A DNA stretch of 64,000 nt from Diadema setosum. Its lineage: Eukaryota > Echinodermata > Echinoidea > Diadematoida > Diadematidae. Numbering within the stretch: the first letter of the stretch is position 1; each line of letters begins with the position of its first letter. The stretch is from the NCBI GenBank assembly GCA_033980235.1, contig CM067067.1, positions 6,427,289 through 6,491,288 on the forward strand, in the 5' to 3' direction. Below are positions 31,301-44,996 of the stretch, in pieces. The notes beneath the pieces were generated by a model. It had not been told where the DNA came from. It ran no database searches and saw only the letters and a program-made list of their open reading frames with translations. The translations under genes and the position numbers were made by a program.

Positions 31301-32820
31301 GCGGAACTGCGTGAAAGGGTAGACAAGATAGGAAGTGTGTACCTCCGAGGCCGTCGTTATAGAGATGGGATTAATGAGCGGGGATTTGTTTTGTGACTAA
31401 CATTCATTAAGAAAACACGTGTATCAAGGTCATGTTTGGGGTCGTTGCATGAAGATGACAACAATCTCGCTAACACAAAATGCTTCTGCTTTATGACGTT
31501 TTGAGCAATTACTTTCCAATGAGCTTCCATTCAAGATAGGTTTAAGTATAAACTGAGCATAAAATATCATTCGTACTCATAGGAATGCAATGGAGTGAAC
31601 ACAATAGTGTCAGCGTCATATTATTATAAATTAATATAGTGTCATATGATTACAAATTGTAATCATTACATTAATGATAAAAGTCATTGTAATAGTGATG
31701 AAGACAACAAAAATTACAATAGCAATAAGGATATTGTATAATTTATGATAGTCTTTAATATATTTAACGAATGATTGAACCACTATTGCATATCGTACAT
31801 CTCACTGAAAGAGGTCTCATAATACTCCAAATCCTAGTACATCAAGATAATTCAAAGTTTCTAATATAATGAGTCAAGGAATAAGGACGCAGGTAAGTTA
31901 GTGTCTTGAAAGTGAGGGTTTCACTATACTGTTGCCAAGAATTTGCACGCGAATTTCCACTTTCTATTTTTGATGCATCATGCTGCTAAACTGCTGTGTG
32001 CACAGGTCCACCATTAAATTCAAGAACAGCTTCTGCTGCTATTAAAGATGAAGCCCCATAAGTCCAAGCCTCCTGAATGACATATGCTTTGGCTTTCTCT
32101 TCCTCCAGAACTCTTTGACCACACTCAAAGTTGCCTTAACCCTTTCTATGCAAATTACTTTTGACAGCGTGTATAATGCTCTATATGATTTTTTTTTTTG
32201 TGCTAATCGGCACTGAAAGGATATAAACGGTTAATCTTGGACTCTTGTATCTTACTATCCATACACAAGTCATGCTCAGTGTAAGATTCTATATTTTTAT
32301 CTGCTCTTTAATATTTACAGGTAACATGGTACAAGAAATTGAAGGCATGTGTTCATGCCTAGCATGACTAGCATGCTTAAAGAATGTTCATTTCCATGAT
32401 ATCAGCGTCCCCCACCAGAAAAAAAAAAGAAAAAAAGATAGCAAAAGCAAGAAAGTAATGACCTTGACATGGACACACTTTAATAAAGTTTTGATAAAGA
32501 AACACAAGTTGCAGCACTTAATACAGGACGCTAAAGAATCGACTCAAACTTGTAAAAATAGGAAAAAATTCAGTGAAGGAGTGAGAAAATTAATGTTCGT
32601 TTGTTTTAAAAAAATACATATCCCTGAATTCCTTGTGTAATGTACAACGCGTGTGGACAATAAGTACGCGATTTATTTTCTTTTAATTCATTTTTTTTTT
32701 TGTGTTGGAGACAATCTTCTTTGGAGTCAAGATGTATGATGTAGAATTGTATTGTCAGCTATTTCATGAGGTTAGACAGTGAAAACAGGAAATTCAGTAA
32801 AAAGAAAATCAAATTTCCAA
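31301..32820. other. Non-coding AT-rich stretch
   Basis: No gene or strong repeat seen. Short A/T runs only. Confidence 0.5.
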
Positions 32821-34628
32821 CTAGAGATTGTAATTTGTCATCACTGACAAATTAAGGTGATCCGATTTATTTTTTAATCAATGATTCGAGTCCTGATAGT
32901 GCAAAGTCTCGGCTACAACATACTAAAATCTGAGAGAAATTCACCGAAGCATAAGTAAGATAGTGCTCGATAAAGAGAGTCATGTCAATTTTCACATCTA
33001 AAAAATTCCCTCCCATAGAGATAACACGTCATAGCGAAAATAGAAAAAGAAGTACATATGACCTTTGACCCCACTTTGCACAGACAAGATGGCATCTGAG
33101 CAAAAAATGGTTATTTTATGAAATGATCCCTGTAACATGGTCTTTACGTGTGCAAAATATGGGAAAGATAGGACATGTATTCACCAAGATACAGGATGAA
33201 ACATCTATGACCTTTGACCCTAATTTACATACCCAAGATGGCGTCTGATCAAGTCGTTGTTATTTTATGAAATTATGTTCGTGACATGAACTAAACATGT
33301 GCAAAATATGGTGGTGATAGGGTATGTTTTTCTTGAGTTATTGCACATAACGTTGCAAAAAGAAAGAAATATTTCAATACATCGAAGATAAACTTTAATT
33401 TCAAGTAAGTTTTTTGACGTGATCCCGACATCGTATGAAAAAACGAAGGCCACACTTACGATAGCCCAAAGTCTCAGCTACAACATATTAAAATCTGGGA
33501 AAAATTCACCGAAGCATAAGTGAGCTAGTGCTCGAAAAAGATAGTCATATCAATTTTCACTTCCAGAAAAACTGCTCTCCCATAGAGATAACACGTAAAC
33601 TGGTCAAATTTTACAAGGATACTTTCAATCCATTTTTACGAGGTGATGACGTCATCCAATCAAAACTTTGTAATTATAAATATGAAAAAATATTAAATAA
33701 GCTACAACATACTGAAAGTTAGGTGAAAATCGGCAAAGGATGAGAGAGATACGCTCGAGTGAACTTGAATTTTGATGACGTCATTTTGAACATTTACTTT
33801 TTTTTACTTTTTTAAGAAATTTGATATCTTTTAATCATTTTTTCAGTATCGACAACCCATGAAATGATATGTACAACTCATCAGCTTTCAAAATATGTAA
33901 AGAAAATGGGGGGTCACCGTCCATCCTGACGAGTAAAATCGGATTTAAATTTGGCGGTTTTTTGGCATTGTTGCACTGTATATCGCCATTGACGCGCGCG
34001 CGGAATTTCAACTTTGACGGGCCCGTATGACGTCATATTGAGTCGGATTGACTTGAAACTTGGTAGAAACATTCCTTGACATTTCAGACATCCGATACGT
34101 GTGAAAAAACGGGAAATTTCTATTGCATATGAGCTGTGCGTGAGTATATGCGCGCGCGCGTACGCGTCCGTCGATTTTTTCAGAAATCCTCCAAATGACC
34201 TGAAACGTGTGCAAAACAATTTTGAGCTCGATTGGAGCATGCTAAAATTTCAACGCGCGCGTACGCGCTCGTTTACTATGAACGTGACTAAATTTTATGA
34301 AATATATCAATAGACCTTGACTTGAACTATATGATAAATTAATTTCATTCAAAAATTCCGTTCCATTAATGAGATATTGATGTAAACGTGATTTCAGATA
34401 ATGACGTCATAATGACGTCACGGTTAACTGATCACATTGATACACTAAATCTGTCGTCCTTAGGACATGATACATATATGGTATAAGTTTGAAAGTGATA
34501 GGTTGGGGACTTTTTGAGTTAACCTCTGCACAAGATTTGAGGAGAAAGAAATAAAGAAGAAGAAGAAGAAGAAGAAAGAATCCGTACAGATACAATAGGT
34601 GATCCGAGAGGATACTCGGATCACCTAA
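32821..34628. mobile_element. Unclassified hairpin-ended repeat, copy A
   Basis: The left end has a hairpin (aatttgtca...tgacaaatt, 32832-32853) followed by aggtgatccga. The right end has a 30-base hairpin (34597-34626) whose outer arm, tcggatcacct, is the inverted match of the left end. Inside are a roughly 565-base tandem sub-repeat (starts near 32902 and 33467), GC-rich cgcgcg blocks near 34000-34270 and an (AAG)n tract before the right end. No conserved protein. Non-autonomous DNA element of unknown class. Confidence 0.7.
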
Positions 34629-34782
34629 TGAGATCTTATGTACCAAATGAAAGGAAAGTCGAAAATCGAACGCGCTGGATCTTCTTCCCCCGACATATTT
34701 GTAAAAAAAAAAAAAATGTAGGTCATCAGTTGCGATCTTACAAAATTTAATTTGTACAGAGGGTAGACAAATTGAAGAAAAA

Positions 34783-37148
34783 CTAGACTCGGAATTTGTC
34801 AACACTGACAAATTAGGTGATCCGATCTGTTCGTAAATCAACGATTTGAGTCTCCTGATCCCAATAGGCATGACCATACCGGTTTCATCTGTGTTTAGTG
34901 GACATTGGCCGTGTGATGTTTGGATTCTCATTTAGAAAAGGGAGTCAGACCTGCCATCTATGGTACACAATTCCGTATACACTAACGAAGATATAGAATG
35001 AAGTATATTTGACCTTTGACCCAATTTTGCACAGACAAGATGGCATCTGAGCAAAAAGTGGTTATTTTGTGAAATGATCCTTGGAACAGGGTCTTTACGT
35101 GTGCAAAATATGGGAAAGATAGGACATGTATTCACCAAGATACAGGATGATACATTTATGACCTTTGACCCTAATTTACATACCCAAGATGACGTCTGAT
35201 CAAGTAGTTGTAATTGTATGAAATAATGTACGTGACATGAACTAAACATGTGCAAAATATGGGAGTGATAAGGCCTGTTTTACTTGAGTTATTGTAAAGA
35301 AAGTTGCAGAAAGAAAGAAATATCTCAATACATCGAAGATCAGCTTTAATTTCAACCAAGTTTTTGGACGTGATCCCGACATCGTATGAAAAATGAAGGA
35401 CACATTCTCGATAGCCCAAAGTCTCAGCTACAACATATTAAAATCTGGGAGAAATTCACCGAAGCATAAGTGAGCTAGTGCTCGATAAAGACAATCATGT
35501 CAATTTTCACATCTACAAAAATCCCCTCCCATAGAGATAACACGTCATAACGAAGATAAAGAAAGAAGTACATATGACCTTTGACCCCACTTTGCACAGC
35601 CAAGATGGCATCTGAGCAAAAAGTGGTTATTTTGTGAAATGATCCTTGTAACATGGTCGTTACGTGTGCAAAATATGAAAAAGATTGGACATGTATTCAC
35701 CAAGATACAAGATGATACATTTATGACCTTTGACCCTAATTTACATACCCAAGATGACGTCTGATCAAGTAGTTGTTATTTTATGAAATAATGTACGTGA
35801 CATGAACTAAACATGTGCAAAATATTGGGCTGAAAGAGCTTGTTTTTCTTGAGTTATTGTAAAGAAAGTTGCAAAAAGAAAGGAATATCTCAATACATCG
35901 AAGATAAGCTTTAATTTCAACCAAGTTTTTGGACATGATCCCGACAGCGTATGAAAAAAAGAAGGGCACGTTTACGATAGCGCAAAGTCTCAGCTACAAC
36001 ATATCAAAATCTGGGAGAAATTCACCGAAGCGTAAGTGAGCTAGTGCTCGAAAAAGACAGTCATGTCAATTTTCATTTCCAGAAAAACTGCACTCCCATA
36101 GAGATAACACGTAAACTGGTCAAATTTGACAAGATTACTTTCAATCCATTTTTACGAGGTGATACCGTCATCCAATCAAAATGTTGTTATTATACTTATG
36201 AAAGAGTATTTAATAAGCTACAACATACTGAAATCTGGGTGAAAATGGGCAAAGGATAAGTGAGATACGCTCGAGTGAACTTGAAATTTGATGACGTCAT
36301 TTTGAAAATTTACTTTTTTAATTGTATTAAGAAATTTGATATCTTTTAATCATTTTTCCAGCATCGCCAACCCATGAATTGACATGTACAATTCATCAGC
36401 TTTCAGAATATGTAAAGAAAATGGGGGGTCACCGTCCATCCTGACGAGTAAAATCGGATTCAAAATTGGCGGTTTTTTGGCATTGTTGGACTGTATATCG
36501 CCATTGACGCGCGCGCGGAATTTCAACTTTGACGGGTCCGTATGACGTCATATTGAGTCGGATTGACTTGAAACTTGGTAGAAATATTCCTTGACATTTC
36601 AGGCATCCAATAAGTGTGAAAAAATGGGAAATTTCTATTGCATATGAGCTGTGCGTGCGTATATGTGCGCGCGCGTACGCGTCCGTCCAATTTTTTCAAT
36701 TTTTCAAAAAATGCTCCAAATGGTCTGAAACGTGTCCAAAAAAAATTTGAGCTCGATTTGAGCATACAAATATTTCAACGCGCGCGTACGCGCACGTTCT
36801 AAGAGAAAATATGAATTTTGAGAATATGAGTAGAATGCGCATAACTTGAAATATATGTGACGTAAATTTCATTGAAAAATTCCATTCCATTAATGAGATA
36901 TGATTGAGAATGTGTTTTCATATAATGACGTCATAGTGACGTCACGGTCGACTGAACACTTTGATTTTAGTTCGATTGCCGTCTTCGGGAGACGATACAT
37001 ATATGGTATAAGTTTGAAATTGATAGGAAGAGGACTTTCTGAGCTAATCGATGCACAACTTTTGGGGAGAAAGAAGAAAAAGAAGAAGAAGAAGAAAGAA
37101 TCCGTACAAAAACAGAAGGTGATCCGAGAGGATACTCGGATCACCTAA
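34783..37148. mobile_element. Unclassified hairpin-ended repeat, copy B
   Basis: Same orientation and organisation as copy A. Left hairpin 34793-34814, then aggtgatccga. Right hairpin 37117-37146. It is longer because it holds about one extra 565-base sub-repeat (starts near 35417 and 35982, plus a partial unit from about 34960). Only about 155 bases separate it from copy A. Confidence 0.7.
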
Positions 37149-37615
37149 TAATACCTCATGTCTTCACCCCTCTGCTTAATAATCTCTTGCTTTCAAGTAT
37201 TATGTTGTTCCAATTTCACCATTTTGGGTCATTTATTTGACAACCAAAATTGCATCATCCGGGAATGTTTTTCAGGTTATGTAAAATTCTTTCCATGATA
37301 GTAATTCGCGCTAGCGCTGTATCAGTTGTAGGACAGTCTGCTCCAAAGCAAAATAGCAAAATATTGATATTTTGCTGAAAATAATGTGGCGCTGGCAAAT
37401 AATTTCGAGGAGATCACGGGCACTTTGAGAAACAAAACTCCCGCGCAATTTGCCAGTAGAGGGCGACATTGTATCTCGCCAATAATGTTATGTGGACTGT
37501 TGATCACTTCTTCTTTGATTTGCTGGGGATGTGGGATAGTGCTCGTGGTTTCTTGGGTCAAATGTCAAGGCTCTCTTTGTTGAGTTGTTGAGATTGTTCG
37601 GAAAGTCATGGGTTT

Positions 37616-37660
<45 letters not shown>

Positions 37661-37979
37661 TTTTTTTTTTTAATTCCATCTCCTCCCCTGTGGCCCCAGC
37701 ATTGTAAGTGCCTTTTCTTCATTGTTCGTGTGTGTATGTGTGTTTTCTTTTTTGAGTCGTGCATATCCAGATGTGTTATAAAATGAGAAAGATCTGCATG
37801 CCTATATGTTACACAATACTAGAACATGTATTGTATAATCATTCACATATGCTTTTGAATGTCACCTCGGGGCAAGTTTGTGTATATGCTTCCTTCCTAT
37901 ATATATTATATATAAACATTTATATTGCACTTCTGCTACTACTACAGTACTACTATACATGCATATTCTATGTTTTATA

Positions 37980-38025
<46 letters not shown>

Positions 38026-38937
38026 CAATTTCAATTTCGATTTCAATCTTATTTTCGTATTTCTCGATGGGAAATACATAAAATACAACAAAATATAATG
38101 ATACAGAATGTCCAGCTTAGATATATACAAAAAATACAAACATAGGACGTAGCGGTCGATGTGTCATTTTCAATCAAAGTAAAAGAATGCTATAGATGTA
38201 TATAATCATAAACCCCTCAGAAAAGTTCTGCAATTTCTGTTAGATGTGTCACATTCCTCATGCAATCATTTAAATGTGACACCATAAGAAAGCCTCATTA
38301 ATTTTCTTTGTTTTCACAATGACTCACTTGTTTACATTATGCATTCTTAGAATGCACAGTACGAAATGTGATATATCAAACTTAAATGGCAGAAATTATT
38401 TGAGGGGCTCATAGATATATATACAAATTATGTGGCTGTATATGTGTGTCTAGCTCATGCTGAGAATTGGCACTGTCGTATAGTTACATGGTATGTGACC
38501 TTACAGGTAAATTATGTGCTCTTAAAAACTAGACAGTTACGACCCTAGCTTCGCGCCTGCAGACAGCAATGATTGCACTTTTATTTGCCATTGGATAATT
38601 AATCACCAGAAGCTGCCGTGCAACGGGGAAACTAGCCCCTGTTAGTATTGTCAAGAAGCAGCGGGAAGGTCAAAGTTCACGTATTCCTTCGGCGAGATCC
38701 TAAAACACTCGATTAGTCAGAGAAATTGATTAGCAGACAAGGGATGTTTTAACCTCGACTAATGTACCTCGCCCGAAAGGTGTGAGGTAATATGTCACCG
38801 TCAGACAGTATCCAGGTTTTAGGGAAGCTCCCCTTCTCTCTTTTCTCTCTTGTTACGTGCAGATATCACCGTTCAACTGCCATCACTTCCACCCTGCTGT
38901 ATAAGATAAAAGTGTTCGTATAACTAGTATAATTTTG
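37149..38937. other. Non-coding stretch with (TA)n microsatellites
   Basis: (TA)n at about 37619-37659 and 37982-38024. No gene seen. Confidence 0.6.
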
Positions 38938-39096
38938 TAGCAATTTTGTAGTATAGGTATAGTAGTAGTAGTATAAAGTAGTAGTAGTAGTAGTGGTAGT
39001 AATAGTAGTAGCAGTAGTAGTGTAGTAGTAGTAGTAGTGGTAGTAGTAGTATTAGTAGTAGTAGTAGTAGCAGTAGTAGTAGTAGTAGTAGTAGAA

Positions 39097-39157
<61 letters not shown>

Positions 39158-39177
39158 TAGTAGTAGTAGTAGTAGAA

Positions 39178-39208
<31 letters not shown>

Positions 39209-39210
39209 AA

Positions 39211-39286
<76 letters not shown>

Positions 39287-39288
39287 AA

Positions 39289-39361
<73 letters not shown>

Positions 39362-39387
39362 AAGTAGAAGTAGTAGTAGTAGTAGAA

Positions 39388-39451
<64 letters not shown>

Positions 39452-39480
39452 AAGTAGTAGTAGTAGTAGTGGGAGGAATA
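38938..39480. repeat. Large GTA/TAG trinucleotide array with GAA interruptions
   Basis: Nearly uninterrupted (GTA)n over about 540 bases. Single T-to-A changes create gtagaagtagaagta blocks that recur at similar spacings. The 149-codon Val/Glu frame across it is an artefact. Confidence 0.95.
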
Positions 39481-40528
39481 GGTTAGTGATAGTTACCGAA
39501 GTAGTGGGAGAAGTAGGCTATAGTAAAATACAACAGTAGTAGAAGTAGTGGGGGAGCTTACAACAGTTGTAAAACTAGGAATAGCAGCAGTATCAACAAA
39601 GTATAAGTTGTATAAGAAGCAGACGTAGCCATGGTTGAAGTAGAAATAATAGCATTCACTCTTTCTAGCAACAATAGCAGTATGCAGTAGCAGCAGCAGT
39701 GTTGTCTTTATGTGTGTATAAAGATAGAGAAAGAGATGGATATATTTCGTTTCTGTAAAAAGGAATGCCATGACATTTGTATGCTTATTGTGAGTTCTGC
39801 TACATGCCTTGACAAATATTTAACTCGGCAAAGCTTTGTTTCTTATTGTTGGAATATATTAGAAAGATCACCCGCTTAACCTCCATGACAGTAGTCCCAT
39901 CACCCGTAACCAATGACGATCTTGTGATTTTTTTTTTCCGTTGTTTCCATTAGAGGCAGGCAAATCACCACTTTGTCTAATTAGCTGCAAGCATTAGATT
40001 TACCTTAGCTACTGTTCTGTTTTGTTAGTTTGTTACCAACATCAACGAAATTGCGAGTAATCGTCACTATTTGGAGATATTGCTACCTAAAATCGAAAGT
40101 AATAACAAAACACTCTGAGTAGCGTTGATAATCACTTTTTTTTTTCAGATTGTGATTAGCCCTGTGTCGTTGCACTAGTTTGTGTTTTACTGTGTTCACC
40201 AAAGTCATCTTAAATAATAGTGGTAGGTCCTATTTCACTTTGAAGTATTGTAGAGCTGAAATGATTATGCACGTCTACTCGTTGACACAAAGGTAACAGT
40301 ACATTCCTGAGAATGGTTCCTCACATTCAACTTCACATTGTATCGTGACGTAATGAAGGCATGAACATCAGTAGTCTGTGTGCTTCGTGTTACGTACCCT
40401 TGTGTAAATAATGTATACGAATAAATCATTACTCAAATATAAATAAGCGCATGCAGGCTATACAGTCTGCGTGGGTGCCAGAGACTGAACCTTATTTTAC
40501 TGTCCCCCTCCCCCAACGATTTTCTTAA
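39481..40528. other. Non-coding stretch
   Basis: Degenerate continuation of AGTAGT-rich sequence to about 39700, then AT-rich sequence without supported features. Confidence 0.5.
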
Positions 40529-40536
40529 CGGATTTA

Positions 40537-41445
40537 CCCTGTTTCGAGGGTGCTGAAGCCGAATCTGGATGATGCAACTCTTGCATCCTTGAGGGTTTTG
40601 AGGTATTCAAAATGGCCGCCAAAAATGGCCGCCAAATACTGAATAATTCCCACCATAGTATTATTCTTTAAACGGTGAAAATTCAAAACAATGTGATTTC
40701 TTAACTCTATTTCAAGGGTACTGAATCTTAATCTGATGCGGCTCTTTCATCCTTAATTTGTTTTGAGATACTCAAGATAACGGACGAACTGGTCACCAAA
40801 ATGAATGCCAAAATGGCGCCAATATCATTCCTTCCCATTTCTTCATGAATTCAGGGGGAAAAGAATGTGGTATTTACCTCTTTTCGAGGGTGTTAAATCC
40901 GAATCTGGATGTACCCTTTGAAAGTTTTAAGATGGTCAAGTTGGCCGCCAAAATATGAAATTCCTTTGGGCCTATCCTTATGAATGGTGAAAATTGTATA
41001 CTCTAAAGTGATTCGAGGTATGGGTCCCCAATTCGTATTCTATTTGCATTTCAGTTGAGGAAATTCGTCAAATCAGCAATGAATAACTGAAAAGATCAGA
41101 TGTATAAAAAAAAAAGTTGATATTAACATCTTCTTCTAGAGATGAAAGTCTGATACAGAGATTATTACGGCTAAACCTTCTCAATTGTTCCAAAAAGATT
41201 TACAAAATAGCCATAAAGATGCCCGCAAAGATGTCTCCCAAGATGTGAAGTTATAACTTATTGATATTATACTCTAGAGAAGTTACTCCATTTCGGCTTG
41301 TGTCAATATTATCGTATGACCTTTTGGTTAAAATGTTAATTGAAACTCCTCTAGTGCTTTTATGGAACTTGTAAATTCTCAAGAATGCAACAGTTGCATC
41401 ATCCAGATTCGGATTCAACACCGTATCGATCGAAATAGGGTATAA
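40537..41445. repeat. Inverted-repeat element, about 0.9 kb
   Basis: Left arm (about 40537-40590) and right arm (about 41388-41445) share the 19-base perfect inverted match gaatctggatgatgcaact plus weaker flanking similarity. Degenerate copies of the left-arm motif recur inside, near 40720 and 40885. No coding frame. Probably a non-autonomous element. Confidence 0.5.
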
Positions 41446-43032
41446 CCATTAAAGAAAACTTGATGTCAGGCTTTAAATCAATGTTAGCTTTTGCAGGCAG
41501 ACTATATTGTATTCTGCTGACTGTTGGCATGGCTGTGGGGATGTACACATTGAGTCTTATGAGTTGGAAAAAAATGTTCAACGAATGTACAAAAGTGAAA
41601 TAATGTATGTTTGTTGTGCTTATTGGGGCTACAGATGCTTCACGTGCCACGCTTCGACAGGTTCTTCGCTGTCGGGTTTGTTCAGAATTGTGGTGGTGGT
41701 GGCGGTGTGGTTGCTGGGCATGGGTGTGGAGGGTGGCGGCGGTGGTAGTGATGTGTATGGTTGTTCCTGTGATGGGTTTTTCCGCGGTTGCGTGATGGGC
41801 TTGTGCTGCACGTCCACTCATGGCGGCCATCGGGGAGAATTCCGCCCAACCATCCGGGGGTTGCATCTCTTTTATTGACTTCTGGGTGTTCTGCATGAAT
41901 GATCCCAGAGTAGCCTAGTCTTTCCTTACCAGCCGTTTTCTCTAAAATCTATAGAGGACACTCGAGACATCGTCCAAAACAGCACAACTGCATCATGCTG
42001 GGTGATTGGAAAAAGACTTGTGAGTGGAGACCAGACCCGTTATTGTCCGGATCAAGTGTCCACGATGTACCTACAAAATAAAGAATTAACCCCCTCAAAA
42101 CCACAGTCCCAGGACAGAGTTCCAGTGATTCTTGTATACAACAGGTTGTGATTATAGGGATGGCAGTTTCAATACACCTGTTGGCAGACATTGTCCATCG
42201 CTGAAAAAGATCTTTAACACCAAGCATTCTTTCAGTATGGTCGATGATTGAAGTTCAAAAGACTGGAGTGGACAATGGATAATGCAAGTCTGGATTTCTA
42301 TTCGGATTGCGTAAGAACAGCCTCGTTAAGTGTCGGGGCTTTCTGCCGTATTCATTGGCTCTGCATTTAAGGCAGGCCAGCATAAATGTAAGAATACAAC
42401 TAGCGTCATTCCCCACCCTAAACCCTCCTTGCCTAAACTAAACTATACAAAGCAAGGCGCAAATTATCAGTCTCTTAAATACATCAGGTTTGATACTTTT
42501 CAAACCTGAATATAGGCCTTAAGATACACTTTTCCCATTATTTTCTATCCGGTCATTCTCCCATGAACTCTTTATCACATAATTTTCGCTCAATAAGTCA
42601 CATTACAAATACATGAATATAGACAATATTGGTAGAATGCAATTTGTTTTCATAAAGTCAAGCATTTTTGAAACTATTTAGGCTACCGTAACGGAAACGC
42701 TCATGTAGATACCACCACAGTCGTTTTTTTTTTCATTTATTAAGTGGTTTTGACATTACTACTGTGGGTTTTTGGGTTTGTTTGTTTGTTGTTTTTTTTT
42801 GCATTTCCCCTCGGTTCAGTCTCCCGTACGGTATGCCCTTGCTTTTTTTCATCCATTTCACTGGATTCATGGTTATCTAAAGTGTTATAAGTTTGATTAT
42901 TTGGATAACATTTGAAGTACATGTACAACATCATGATAATCGTCTTACCAAAAGCATAGTCTGGGAATCTCGCACGGGTTGGGGGGGGGGGGGGGGTGTA
43001 TCCCCTGCTCCCTTCTGCGTGTACGAACCTGA

Positions 43033-43064
<32 letters not shown>

Positions 43065-44342
43065 TATGTATAAATATAGCCTGACTGTGCTAATTTCTGA
43101 GAGTGTGTGCCCTTATACGCTTTCGGACTTATGCATACTTCGGAATTTTGAACTCATTAGATTACGAGCAACGGCGTACAATAATATTGACGTCATACCT
43201 TAAGTACACCGTTTTACGTCAGTGATGTGATACATGTCTCCTTTAAGCATGCTTTTACGGTGTGTTGGGAATATGACAGACTTGACTTCATGGACAAAAT
43301 AACTGTCTTACAGACGATGAATTTACGCCTTACCAGGACAAGTACGGGGCTGTCCACTTCGAGAACCACTAAGCCTTGGGACTGTCCATTATCATCAATC
43401 CGAATTTGTCGCGGCCATACTTTCCCAGTCAGAAAATGGGCTTTTCCCAAGAAAAAAAAGTTTGGACAGCATTAGGGATGAAAGTCCCAGACGTCCGTCG
43501 GGTATATCGCCGAAACGACACCGACTATAGCGTCGTGCATTCTCGTGGCTTCCTCACCACACTCTCCCGTCCGGCTAGTGATGACAGCAGATTCGTCACT
43601 TATGCTGAAGAGTGCATGTATGAATCGCATAATACAGGGCGATCCATCACCTGCTGGGGCTGAGAAAAGGAACAAGAAAAGGAGATTGAGCTGAGTGGAA
43701 CGTCAAAGACAAAAAGACAAGAAGAAGAAGAAGACGAAACCAGGGTGTGGGAAGATAAAAAGATGAAGGTTTTGGAGAGATGATGCTATAAGAGGATGAT
43801 ACTTGTTTACGGACACAATTTATTCCACCAATCTCCTGGATTTAGAGTCATATTCCACCCACTTCGCTATTTTTCGTTTTCTACTCTGCAACCCGTATTC
43901 AACTTGTCCAGCCACGAAATTAAAACTCTGGACAAACAACTTTGAAAAAAAAAAACAAACACTATAATATGCTAATCTTTAATCAAACATCTAATTGCAA
44001 AATGTAATACAAGTGTATTTTCTGTGTAATAGCAGATTACTCCCTCGGTAGTAAAATATTGATTTTAATGTTTGCTCAACCAGTGTGAAAGTTCGTAGTG
44101 CGAGTGACACAAGAGACATTCACAGAAATAAAGTATCAATCAGGCTAACATTTTTGTTTTCCATACACAGCAGTATCGGGAAGCCGTTGGATATGAAAGA
44201 TTACAGGTGCTATACTAAGGCTGGTGTTTGTTCATGAAGATTACTCGATAGTGGGATGGATAAGTGCTTATCAGACTTATTGACGTTGGAGTACGCTGTG
44301 ATCTCTAAGGAAAAAGAGAAAGTAGAAGGCAAATCATATTTT
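41446..44342. other. Non-coding stretch with microsatellites
   Basis: GGT/GTG-rich patch at about 41690-41760 gives opposing artefact frames. G-run at 42980-42996, (TG)n at 43034-43063. No supported gene. Confidence 0.5.
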
Positions 44343-44716
44343 TTCTCTTGAAATATCATACACAAACTTTCTCTCATTTAGTTGTGCCGATTTCCATATG
44401 CTAGTTATAAAACATTCGCCGAATATGATGACGTCTATCACTATAATGATAAAGAAAAAAAATCTCCATCTTAAACCCTGACCCTTCTCTTGGAATATCA
44501 TGCACAAACTTTCTCTCATTAAGTTGAGCCGATTACCACATGTTGGTTAAGAACATTTGCCGAATATAATGCCGTCTTTCACTATAACATGGCGAAAGAT
44601 ATGATTATATCTTTCATTATAATATAGTGAAAGATAATGTATGACATAATGCCATTAAATTATAATAACATAATGTCATTATATCATTATGAAAAAGAAA
44701 AAGAAATCCTCTTAAA
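44343..44716. repeat. Diverged tandem duplication (two units)
   Basis: Unit 1 (about 44343-44483) and unit 2 (about 44484-44716) share ttctcttg.aatatcat, caaactttctctcatt, gccgaatat and cttaaaccct in the same order. Unit 2 carries an AT-rich insertion made of short imperfect inverted repeats (aaagat/atcttt). Confidence 0.6.
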
Positions 44717-44948
44717 CCCTCAGCCGCATTTATGAACTCAAGCACGTCTGTGATAGGGATTGCGTCTGCAGGGAAGACATCAGAGTCATCACAAACAAAT
44801 TCATCTTTTTAACTTTGAACCTTGATCTCTTTTTCAGAGCATGCAGGTCACTATTCTCATGCATGAAATTCTTGTGCCTTTGAATTGTTCGGTCGAATAT
44901 ACTAAAGGAGTCAGCGAAATCATTTAATTCGATCAGAAAAGTTAGATG

Positions 44949-44996
<48 letters not shown>

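Noticed and set aside
33528..36259. Similar short frames (33528-33722 and 36044-36259) in the two hairpin-ended repeats
   Set aside because: They align because the DNA is duplicated; replacements are mostly amino-acid changing and lengths differ, so there is no sign of coding constraint. The same holds for the minus-strand frames at 33265-33453, 35171-35419 and 35781-35969.
39037..39486. 149-codon Val/Glu open frame
   Set aside because: Pure translation of the GTA/GAA microsatellite; no start context or non-repeat sequence.
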